NCBI GenBank assembly: GCA_023634235.1
Contig: JAMKCF010000007.1
Coordinates: forward strand, 20,590,592 to 20,654,591
From: Pisaster brevispinus
Lineage: Eukaryota > Echinodermata > Asteroidea > Forcipulatida > Asteriidae
DNA length: 64,000 bases
Direction of reading: 5' to 3'
This document shows, piece by piece, positions 26,201-38,200 of the stretch. The position numbers and the translations under genes are program-made. The first letter of the stretch is position 1. Every line of letters begins with the position of its first letter. The notes beneath the pieces are model-generated. The model was given only the letters and a program-made list of their open reading frames with translations. It was not told the DNA's origin and searched no databases.

Positions 26201-29200
26201 TGAGCGATTTCGGACCATTTCATATTTTGGCCAAATTTAAAAAATGGGCCTTTTTGAGTCAAGACTTTTGGTGGAAAAAACTGCAAGGGGTTAAACTTGT
26301 ATTTTTGAGCGATTTCGGACCATTTAATTTTTTGGCCAAATTTTAAAAATGGGCCTTTTTGGGACAAGATTTTTGGTGGAAAAAACTGCAAGGGGTTAAA
26401 CTTGTATTTTTGAGCGATTTCGGACCATTTTATTTTTGGCCAAATATTAAAAATGGGCCTTTTTGAGCCAAGATTTTTGGTGAAAAAAACTGCAAGGGGT
26501 TAAACTTGTATTTTTGAGTGATTTCGGACCATTTTATTTTTTGGCCAAATATTAAAAATGGGCCTTTTTGAGCCAAGACTTTTGGTGAAAAAAACTGCAA
26601 GGGTTTAAAATTGTATTTTTGAGCGATTTCGGACCATTTTATTTTTTGGCCAAATATTAAAAATGGGCCTTTCTGGGACAAGATTTTTGGTGGAAAAAAC
26701 TGCAAGGGGTTAAACTTGTATTTTTGAGCGATTTCGGACCATTTCATTTTTTGGCCAAATATTAAAAATGGGCCTTTTTTGGCCAAGATTTTTGGTGAAA
26801 AAAACTGCAAGGGGTTAAACTTGTATTTTTGAGCGATTTCGGACCATTTCATATTTTGGCCAAATATTAAAAATGGGCCTTTTTGGGCCAAGATTTTTGG
26901 TGAAAAAAACTGCAAGGGGTTAAACTTGTATTTTTGAGTGATTTCGGATCATTTTATTTCTTGGCCAAATATTAAAAATGGGCCTTTTTGAGCCAAGATT
27001 TTTGGTGGAAAAAACTGCAAGGGGTTAAACTTGTATTTTTGAGCTAGTTCGGACCATTTTATTTTTTGGCCAATTTTTAAAAAATGGGCCTTTTTGGGAC
27101 AAGATTTTTGGTGGAAAAAACTGCAAGGGGTTAAACTTGTATTTTTGAGCGATTTCGGACCATTTTATTTTTTGGCCAAATATTAAAAATGGGCCTTTTT
27201 GAGCCAAGATTTTTGGTGGAAAAAACTGCAAGGGGTTACACTTGTATTTTTGAGCGATTTCGGACCATTTCATATTTTGGCCAAATTTTAAAAATGGGCC
27301 TTTTTGAGTCAGGACTTTTGGTGGAAAAAAACTGCAAGGGGTTAAACTTGTATTTTTGAGCGATTTCACACCATTTAATTTTTTGGCCAAATTTTAAAAA
27401 TGGGCCTTTTTGGGACAAGATTTTTGGTGGAAAAAACTGCAAGGGGTTAAACTTGTATTTTTGAGCAATTTCGGACCATTTCATATTTTGGCCAAATTTA
27501 AAAAATGGGCCTTTTTGAGTCAAGACTTTTGGTGGAAAAAACTGCAAGGGGTTAAACTTGTATTTTTGAGCGATTTCGGACCATTTAATTTTTTGGCCAA
27601 ATTTTAAAAATGGGCCTTTTTGGGACAAGATTTTTGGTGGAAAAAAACTGCAAGGGGTTAAACTTGTATTTTTGAGCGATTTCGGACCATTTTATTTTTT
27701 GGCCAAATATTAAAAATGGGCCTTTTTGAGCCAAGATTTTTGGTGAGAAAAACTGCAAGGGGTTAAACTTGTATTTTTGAGCATTTCAGATAATTTAATT
27801 TTTTTGCCAAATTTTAAAAATGGGCCTTTTTGAGCCAAGACTTTTGGTGGAAAAAACTGCAAGTGGTTAAACTTGTATTTTGAGCGATTTAGGACCATTT
27901 AATTTTTTGGCCAAATATTAAAAATGGGCCTTTTTTGGCCAAGATTTTTGGTGGAAAAAACTGCAAGGGGTTAAACTTGTATTTTTGAGCGATTTCGGAC
28001 CATTTAATTTTTTGGCCAAATATTAAAAATGGGCCTTTTTGAGCCAAGATTTTTGGTGAAAAAAACTGCAAGGGGTTAAACTTGTATTTTTGAGTGATTT
28101 CGGACCATTTTATTTTTTGGCCAAATATTAAAAATGGGCCTTTTTGAGCCAAGACTTTTGGTGAAAAAAACTGCAAGGGTTTAAAATTGTATTTTTGAGC
28201 GATTTCGGACCATTTTATTTTTTGGCCAAATATTAAAAATGGGCCTTTCTGGGACAAGATTTTTGGTGGAAAAAACTGCAAGGGGTTAAACTTGTATTTT
28301 TGAGCGATTTCGGACCATTTCATTTTTTGGCCAAATATTAAAAATGGGCCTTTTTTGGCCAAGATTTTTGGTGAAAAAAACTGCAAGGGGTTAAACTTGT
28401 ATTTTTGAGCGATTTCGGACCATTTCATATTTTGGCCAAATATTAAAAATGGGCCTTTTTGGGCCAAGATTTTTGGTGAAAAAAACTGCAAGGGGTTAAA
28501 CTTGTATTTTTGAGTGATTTCGGATCATTTTATTTCTTGGCCAAATATTAAAAATGGGCCTTTTTGAGCCAAGATTTTTGGTGGAAAAAACTGCAAGGGG
28601 TTAAACTTGTATTTTTGAGCTAGTTCGGACCATTTTATTTTTTGGCCAATTTTTAAAAAATGGGCCTTTTTGGGACAAGATTTTTGGTGGAAAAAACTGC
28701 AAGGGGTTAAACTTGTATTTTTGAGCGATTTCGGACCATTTTATTTTTTGGCCAAATATTAAAAATGGGCCTTTTTGAGCCAAGATTTTTGGTGGAAAAA
28801 ACTGCAAGGGGTTACACTTGTATTTTTGAGCGATTTCGGACCATTTCATATTTTGGCCAAATTTTAAAAATGGGCCTTTTTGAGTCAGGACTTTTGGTGG
28901 AAAAAAACTGCAAGGGGTTAAACTTGTATTTTTGAGCGATTTCACACCATTTAATTTTTTGGCCAAATTTTAAAAATGGGCCTTTTTGGGACAAGATTTT
29001 TGGTGGAAAAAACTGCAAGGGGTTAAACTTGTATTTTTGAGCGATTTCGGACCATTTCATATTTTGGCCAAATTTAAAAAATGGGCCTTTTTGAGTCAAG
29101 ACTTTTGGTGGAAAAAACTGCAAGGGGTTAAACTTGTATTTTTGAGCGATTTCGGACCATTTAATTTTTTGGCCAAATTTTAAAAATGGGCCTTTTTGGG

Positions 29201-32200
29201 ACAAGATTTTTGGTGGAAAAAACTGCAAGGGGTTAAACTTGTATTTTTGAGCGATTTCGGACCATTTTATTTTTGGCCAAATATTAAAAATGGGCCTTTT
29301 TGAGCCAAGATTTTTGGTGAGAAAAACTGCAAGGGGTTAAACTTGTATTTTTGAGCATTTCAGATCATTTAATTTTTTTGCCAAATTTTAAAAATGGGCC
29401 TTTTTGAGCCAAGACTTTTGGTGGAAAAAACTGCAAGTGGTTAAACTTGTATTTTTGAGCGATTTAGGACCATTTAATTTTTTGGCCAAATATTAAAAAT
29501 GGGCCTTTTTGAGCCAAGATTTTTGGTGGAAAAAACTGCAAGGGGTTAAACTTGTATTTTTGAGCGATTTCGGACCATTTTATTTTTTGGCCAAATATTA
29601 AAAATGGGCCTTTTTGAGCCAAGTTTTTTGGTGAAAAAAACTGCAAGGGGTTAAACTTGTATTTTTGGGCGATTTCTGACCATTTTATTTCTTGGCCAAA
29701 TATTAAAAATGGGCCTTTTTGGGCCAAGATTTTTGGTGAAAAAAACTGCAAGGGGTTAAACTTGTATTTTTGAGCGTTTTCGGACCATTTCTTTTTTTGG
29801 CCAAATTTTAAAGAAGGGCCTTTTTTGGCCAAGATTTTTGGTGGAAAAAACTGCAAGGGGTTAAACTTGTATTTTTGAGCGTTTTCGGACCATTTCTTTT
29901 TTTGGCCAAATTTTAAAAAAGAGCCTTTTTGAGCCAAGATTTTTGGTGGAAAAAACTGCAAGGGGTTAAACTTGTATTTTTGAGTGATTTCGGACCATTT
30001 TATTTTTTGGCCAAATATTAAAAATGGGCCTTTTTGGGACAAGATTTTTGGTGAAAAAAACTGCAATGGATTAGTTAAACTTGTATTTTTGAGCGATTTC
30101 GGACCATTTTATTTTTCGGCCAAATTTCAAAAATGGGACCAGGATTTTTGTTGAAAAAAACCTGCAAGGGGTTAAACTTGTATTTTTGATCGATTTCGGA
30201 CTCTTACATTTTTTGCCCAAATCTAAAAAATGGGCCTTTTTGGGCCAGGATTGTTGGTTAAAAAACCTGCAAGAGGTTAAACCTTTTTTGGGGGAGCATT
30301 TTTGGACCATAAAAAAAGACTGAAAGATGTTAACTTTGTCATGCTTTAGACATTTTGAACTTTTAACTTGGGGTTGAACAAAGAAATATCAACTTTTCAA
30401 CTCTTATTAAAAGATACTTATATTTATTTATTTGACGTACCTCCAATGCTTTTCTACACGTCTGCTCAGTGCAATCTTTTCTCCAATCTCCGTGCAGACT
30501 GGATTGGTCAGCACAATTTTTGCCAAATCAGCTTTGACCGCTAGAACTCGACTACCAGTAGAAAGTGATCCAATGTTGACCATCAGGGCTTCACTTTTAC
30601 TCAACTTTTGTACCTGTGATTCAAAAGCATCAAGATCGACTTCACCATAGAAACTATTAAAAAAAACAGCTATGCTGTTGATACCATCAGACCTTAATAC
30701 ATTCGAGCCAACCAAAGATATCACCCAAACCATGTTCCTACACCTGAGCGATGTAACCTTGACATTTGATCTATGGACTTGAACTCACCACCATGAACTT
30801 AACCTTTTCATCATAAATACAACCTTTCCTTTCCCCAAGGGCAACCCAACCCAATTTACAAGTCCAAAGTCACTTCTCGAGTTATGGCACTGAAACTATT
30901 AACTCATAACTCACCACTGTGACCTTGATATTTGTTTACCCCTAAACAATCCCAATTTACCTTTCCCAAAGGCAACCACCTACCAAAATACAAGTCCAAA
31001 TGTCACTTCTAACCGAAGTTACCGTTCAAAAAACATTTAGCTACAACTCACCACCGTGACCTTGACCTTTGACCCCAATCAATCCCAACATTCCTTTTCC
31101 CAAGGGCAACCCCCCACCCAAAAGCCAGACAGATGTCCGGATGGATGCTGAAGGCAGTGAGTACCCCATGAGCCCATTAGTATTGGGCTTAGATCTTTAA
31201 AAAAATTGCCTTTGAAATAAGAGTATTGTGGTACAATGAAGTAGAACAATTTCAGTTGCGGAGATGACTCGTGCGGTTTCTGTAACATGCATTTTTTATG
31301 GAGTGGGCTGCTAGCCTCACATCAAACTCCCAACCTTGAACCTGGAAGACGTCATGATAAAGTCATCAGGTGTTGAAAGACAAAAAATCAAACCACATCT
31401 TGACATCTTTAGAAAGGTTTTGGATCATTGAAGAGATGTTACACAGATGCGACCCCAATTTGACCTGGTCTCTTGATCGAACCAAAAATTAAAGTGAAAT
31501 GTAAGGCTTGACCTCTTCATAAATGTACCAATGGCATCATCAAATTTAACAACACCTTCTGTTGGTAGGTTTTAAATAAAATGTATAAAACATGGGTTGC
31601 GAGGTCAAATTGAAAGCTGATTTGGTGGAAACTTTTAGTGTTGTGTTGTCTAAAAACGTTTTATATACTTTTTCTCGAACACCTAATAATGCTTGTCAAG
31701 TGACAAATACTTAAGCCCTAGTTTTGTTTTTCTTTTCCCCTGTAATTAAACAGTGAGTTAGTGAATTTTGTGGGTGAGCTTAAGGCATAAATAAGCCTGC
31801 AATAAAATGAAATGATGTCCCTGGGTTATGTTTAGTCCAAATTATTGGCGCCATTTTTGGGGTGAGGCAAAAGCAATCGTGTCGTGGCCGAGCGGATAAG
31901 AGCACCGGACTCAAGCTCTGGTGTTTCTGTTCAGCAGAGTGTGGGTTCGAGTCCCGGTCGTGACACTTGTGTCCTTAAGCAAGACACTTAACCATTATTG
32001 CTTCGTCCTTCGGATGGGATGTAAAGCCGTTGGACCCGTGTGCTGTGTAACGCCTGTCAAAGAACCCAGCGCACTTATCGCAAAGAGAAGGGGTCCGCCC
32101 GGTGTTCCTGGTTTGATTGGCAGCATATTGCGCCACAGCACCTTGTAAACCATTACATGGTGCTATAAAGGAACAGGTCTCAAAAACGTAGCTCCACATT

Positions 32201-35200
32201 CCTTGCAGGGGAAAAAAATACTGAGCTGGGCACAGTGTGTTTTATTGAGAGGTCTCCCATGGGTACAGAAGAAATAAACAAAATAAAATAAATAATCTTG
32301 TTAATTTCAGTATTTCCCTTACGATCGAACATGGAGTTGAATTCAGTTAATCTAAGGTCTGTAGACCTACCTTGGCTGCCTTCTTGTCTCCCTCTGTCCG
32401 TACACCCAAAAGACGTCGAAGCAAAAAGTATGAGATCTCCAACTCAGTGTAGATTTCTGGTAGGGCTCCTACTGCACCTAAGACCTGACCCACAAGACGA
32501 TCAGCTCGGCACAGGGTTGGATCAATCTTAGTGCCCACACCTTGATGAAAGAACAATAGGAAATTGTGTTGAATTCGGCTAAGGTTTTTCATTTCAGCAG
32601 AACTATAGCTTTTTGCTAACACCCTACATAGTACAGAGTATTGCAACTTACCAATGAGTCCACCAGGGACAGCAAATTGGAGATCGTTCTTTTCAGCAAA
32701 CAGCGAGATGATTTTGGAGAATATAGGTCTGCACTGCAGCTTGCCTTCATTATCCTCAGACACAATACCAGGTCTGACTTCAATCTCTTGGCCAACCTAT
32801 TACAGGAAAATAAATCTATCATTAGGTTATATGTTGTAATCCTGCTCTAGAGTTGATCGATGTAAATTTTTGCATAATAATCTCTCGCAAAGATAGACAC
32901 CTAAGAAGTACATACCCGAAGCACCCCCCTTAGTATGCTGCCTCCAGCCACACCTCCTTTAAGGTCCTTGACTTCACTCCCTGGTTTGTTGACATCGAAG
33001 GATCGAATCACTAGAAAAACCAAAATAACAACACATAATCAACATTGTCACTCACCAGCTATTTTTAAAGATACCATTCAAGAAATCTCTTAGAAGAAAA
33101 GTGCAATAAAATTAATGATAATTTATGTAGTTTGTAGGAGATCAGATCAAAGAGATCCCCCAGCCTACAACAAAAAGATTACACAAAAAACAAATATCTC
33201 TACTTGTCCTACATGAATAGGCCTATCCCGACACCAATCAATTATCTATGAACCTTCACCAGGGGGTAACGATGGAGTACCGGTCTTGACAAATGTGTCC
33301 TTAAAGGGAAGGTATAAGTTTGGTAATGACTCTGAAAATTAATGGCAATAAAAACTTACTTAGAAAGAAGTACAGCAGCTTTGGATAGTATAATGCATTT
33401 TGAGAAACTTTTTCACTTCAAAGTACTGCGGTTATGGAAAAATATATCACTTTTTATCCAACAAATTTGAATCTGAGAAGCGTTCTGGCCGTAACGTTTC
33501 TCAGATCGTGTATTCCTATAGGGAATATTCTTCCTGCATGGAAATATTCGCTCTGGTTTTTCGATGCTATCTAAAAAACGTGACCAAAAAACCAAAGGTA
33601 TACTTTGCCTTTAAGCAAGACACTTACTTTGTAGCAAATGAACCATTTCTCTAACAGTGTCTAATACTATCACCGAGAAAAATGTGAAATTTCAAGTGAA
33701 TGACTTTTCTTCTTGCCTGGAACTGGATGCATGTATTTACCTTGACATGGCCCTAATAAGAAACAGCATATTTCTTACATCCACTTTATTGATACTTTGT
33801 TGTTGAATGAGCAAAGCATCTTTTCCAACATTAAATGGCACCTCTATTAAGGAAAATGCCCATCTGGAGGATGCTATACAGAAGCTTGTCACGAACCATT
33901 AGACATAGCAACTGGCTCTATAGTCTGAGAAGTTCATATTTAAACATGGACTTGTGACTAAGCAAGTCACTGTACCAGACATTATTCAAATCAAACTCTC
34001 AAAATGTCTTAGTGCCTCTGTTGCTGCTATGTTCAGGCCTGCATTTGCCTATATAGGAACTGGACAAGGTGTCTAGCACACAAACCTTTCCTTTTAAAGT
34101 ATGCTTTGACACTAAAAAAAGTAGAGGAAAATATCTGAACCTAGTGTCAGTAATTAATGACTTTGAGTACTAACCAATAAGTCGTGGTTCAGATGTGAAG
34201 TCCCTGATAGGAATGGGGATTTTCTTGGTGATGTATTCACAGATGACCTCAATGTTGTACTTGAGCTGTGCAGAGATCGGGATGATAGGTGCACCCTCTG
34301 CTACTGTCCCTAAAAAGTCAAGATACAACTCGTATAAAAAAAATAATCATGAACTGTGGTTGTAACAAGAATGGTGTGTCCATTGAAAGTACATGTTTAA
34401 TACGACTATTAACAACTTCACATTGGTATTTGTAAATAACTTTCATGCTCAACAGCAGTATTATTTTTCCGAACTTTTTTGACCTTATTGAGAATCATTT
34501 TCCTTTGAAAATACCATTGCCTGGCCTGACAAAAGACAACAAAGGTTCTTATAATTAGTTCTAAGATTTGATGTTGTCTTCTGAGAAAATTGAGAGGCAC
34601 TCACTGTGAATCGCAGAACCTCGCTCACAGCCGAAAATCTGCCATGGCATGCTCGGAACGCTTGGACTTGCCTCTCATTCAGCTCAATACAATGACAAAC
34701 AATGGTGGCAGCCTGTCCATGCTTACTATGCCATATTTGTACAACAACAGGACAAAGGTCTGGAATCAGGGGTTACGCAATAACCCCCGGAAAGGGATTT
34801 TACAAGGCAACTTTTCCAGGACCTGTTGTCGCTCTTTGTACAAGTGAAACGAGGTGTATCACGGTAGGTGCCTGCCTGAACACGCTACACACTATAAAGT
34901 CAGGGGGACATAAACGTCAGCCATCCGCATGTTAGCAAAAAATTGAGAAAAACACAAAGTTGTCCAAGGCATTAAAAAAAACATCAGCGGTAAGTCTGTC
35001 CAAACAAAATTTGCATCTTCAGACGTCATCCGACGTGAAGTGGTTAAGAATGTTTCCTAGAGGGAGTTTCTACAAACACATCCAGTGTATTTCACATGTA
35101 GACACAAATTTAAAATGTTATCCCAGCCTTTAAGAGGGTTAGATTTTAGATTGTTATACATTACCTTGGACGAATCTGAGGATTTGGTCATACTGTTCCC

Positions 35201-38200
35201 TGGCCTGAGTCTCCTTGACCAAGTCAATCTTATTCTGTAGGATCAGGATGTGCTTGAGCTTCATGATCTCAATAGCAGCGAGATGCTCTGAGGTCTGAGG
35301 CTGGGGACATGACTCATTACCAGCTGTACAAGAAAACAAATACTTCACATCACCAAGAGGAGCATACAATATGGGCTCAAAAACATCAACCTAGGCCATA
35401 ATAAGTGCTCATTTATAAAACTAGATGGAGAGAAGCAATTGATGATTCATCCCAGCAGTGTCCCAGGATGATTTACAACCTGTATATTGACAGGGCTGAT
35501 TAAATCAGCCTGTATTGGTTACAACACACCATAGGACCTTCAAATGATCTGTGTGAAAGTTCAAGTTGTGACCAAAATAAAGTTTTGAAAGTCAACTTTG
35601 AACTTATGTATGCCTTGACAGCAGTGATTGTTTCTAGAATACTAAATTGCAATACCTTAAAAAAAAAAGCATGACATTACACGGATTTAGCACAGGGCAC
35701 TACAGCTACAGTCTAGCATAATGACCACAAAGAATAAAGTTCAACCCCATATTCTTACAACAGTATTTTGGTGGATTTCATTCAATGGCTTCACTCAGAT
35801 TAAGAAGAGTGCTGACACAATGACAGTGTTACTGTATAATGTTGGTTTCTCATAGACTCGGTTAGTTTTGTACAGTCAGGGAGAACAACTCACCAATGGT
35901 AGGAATCCCTTTCTTACATGATTAACCTTCGAATCCCAATAGTGAAATAGCTTTTAATTATGCTACAATATGTCTATTTGTGAGGGGAAGTGAAGCGAAG
36001 TGCTCTTTATTAGTTAGGTTACTTCTTACCGATAAGAAGAAGGGCTGCATCCATTACAGCTGCTCCGTTTAACATAGTTGCCATAAGAATGTCGTGACCG
36101 GGGCAATCGACGAAAGAAACATGCCTGTGGTTCACCAAGATATAGGAAAAAATACTAACAATTTAACATACTGAATCCAATAACTAAACATTTCTTGAGA
36201 ATAAAGCAAAAATTCTTTTATAGATGAAGCAACCGCCATGACTAAATAACCAAGGTACACTCTACCACAAGATGTTTTGTGTCTACACCAGAAACATTGT
36301 GACTAACTCCACTCTAACATGGCAAGTTATCTGGGTTCTTTAAAATGCACTACCTTGCTTTGAACTTAGAATATATAGCTTCATCTTCAATCTGAAGGAC
36401 CAAGATATTTGTTAAAATTTTAAGAGCTGCAATTCACAGCAGGATAGTGATAGTTAATAATAATCATAATGCAGTAGTCTCATATAGCAAATGTGCCTAC
36501 CAAAAAGGTACTCAACAAAGACAACCATTTTCAAGACGGGTGTTTTTAAAGTTTGTAAATCATGAGACCAATTTTTGTAGCACCTTATAAGGAATAGACT
36601 GTGCAAGTCTCGCGCGTATTCGAACACTGGGATCCGTTAAAGCGCGTGAGTTTGTTTCTTTCCCGCGTTAAAGCAATGTACATGGGACCACAGTGGTCCC
36701 AAAAATGTTCGAATACGCGCAAGACTTGCACGGTCTATTACAAGGTGCTACGACAAACCCAGCAACCTCTGCCAGAAACACCCAGGGGCAAACCCCTTCT
36801 CTCAGCAATAAGGGAGCATTGCAAAAGTTTGGTAAGATCCAAAAGAATGTTCCCATGGGCAAATGCCCGCAATCCACTGGACTTCCAGAATGTTCCGCTT
36901 GACTGTATCATTGTGCCAAAGTACAGAAACAATTCTACATGACTGAATACGCGCATTAGCGTTTTTAATGTTCCAATGGAACATTCCTGCCGATCCAACT
37001 TTTTAAACGCTCCCTAAATGTAACTGGGTTCTAGCACATGGGACATAACTACACAGCACATGGGACCTTAGGGCTTCATGTCCCATCTAATGGACGGAGC
37101 AATAATGGTTAAGTGTCTTGCTTAAGGACACAAGTGTCAAGACCGGGACTCGAACCCACACTCTGCTGATCAGAAACACCAGAGCTTGAGTCCAGTGTGC
37201 ATGACTGCTTGGCCATGACACGCCATTGTTAAGCAGTGTCTTGCTCATTGACATAGACAGCCAGGTCTACAGTCTGACATGGCCAGAACTCATATCTCAG
37301 GAATTCCTCATGTACGAATTTGCTAAGACAGCAATAACATGTTAAACCTGCTGCATCGACACATAACCAAGATGAAAAGTAGAAGTTACATCCTTCATGT
37401 GTCTCTGTGAGGAAACAACGAAAATGAATTCTACCTCAACAGTTTGAATTTGCCATTGCAGCCTTGTCGATCACAGGGGAATACGTCTTCCTTATTGCTG
37501 CCTGCCGACCTGTAGCAGCCAGGACGGGGACATGCTGGGTTATCACATTTGTACACCTGGAAAAAACAAACCAAGATTTAAACAATAAAATCATGAATGT
37601 TGAGTCTTGCAAACATCTTATCTCTATCAGTGCCCTGTATTAAGAATGTGTAATGCCATGCAATTTCAGCTATAAGTTCCTACTTTTTTTTAAAACTGCA
37701 TATAAGATTACAAGTTTAACACTGACTTGAATTTTGACAAAGGTCACTTGAAGGTCACACAGTGTATTGTAACCAAGACAAATGGTTATAATTAGGCACT
37801 GCCAGTAACAGACTATTCCATGACCGAATATACCTAATTGTGAGCGAGTGATCTCGAAGCTAGTTATTCGACCTACCAAATTCTACCCAAGATTTAACGC
37901 AATATATATGAGGCAGTTGAACCCAGTGGCTGCAAGTCATTACACATTATCACAAATTGCAGCAATCACCAACTAAACCATGTAAAACAGTATCGCGAAA
38001 ACACAACATTTTGGCAACAATTTTGGCTACAAAAACCCTTACATTTCCACAATTGATCAAATCAACTTGAACTCTGGCTTCTACCAGTTTGAAAACTGAG
38101 CTTACTTTATGTGAATCTTTTTTCTACCAGTGTGCCGTGTAACAGGGGCACTGAATCAATATGCACATTAGGCCTCTAATGTTTACTGAGGGCTGTGCGT

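Larger units (their letters stand above)
20419..30313. repeat. 105-bp satellite array, about 94 monomers, inside the last EIF2S3 intron
   Basis: A head-to-tail array of an AT-rich monomer of 105 bp (rare 1-bp indels). Each copy carries a run of A, CTGCAAGGGGTTAAACTTG, a T run, GAGCGATTTCGGACCATTT, TTGGCCAAATATT and AAAAATGGGCC. Copies differ at a handful of positions (for example GGGACAAG versus GAGCCAAG, and TTCATATTTTGG versus TTTATTTTTTGG). The edge copies (before about 20.46 kb and after about 30.07 kb) are the most divergent and carry indels, as expected when homogenisation is weaker at array ends. Because 105 is divisible by three, one minus-strand frame stays open across many copies, giving spurious open frames up to 303 codons. 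The array is transcribed only as intron, in EIF2S3 sense orientation. No centromere-like context is seen. Confidence 0.97.

Noticed and set aside
31879..31970. A tRNA-Leu gene
   Set aside because: A and B boxes and anticodon arm are present, but the acceptor stem pairs poorly and the sequence runs into a SINE body shared with another copy at 37.1 kb.
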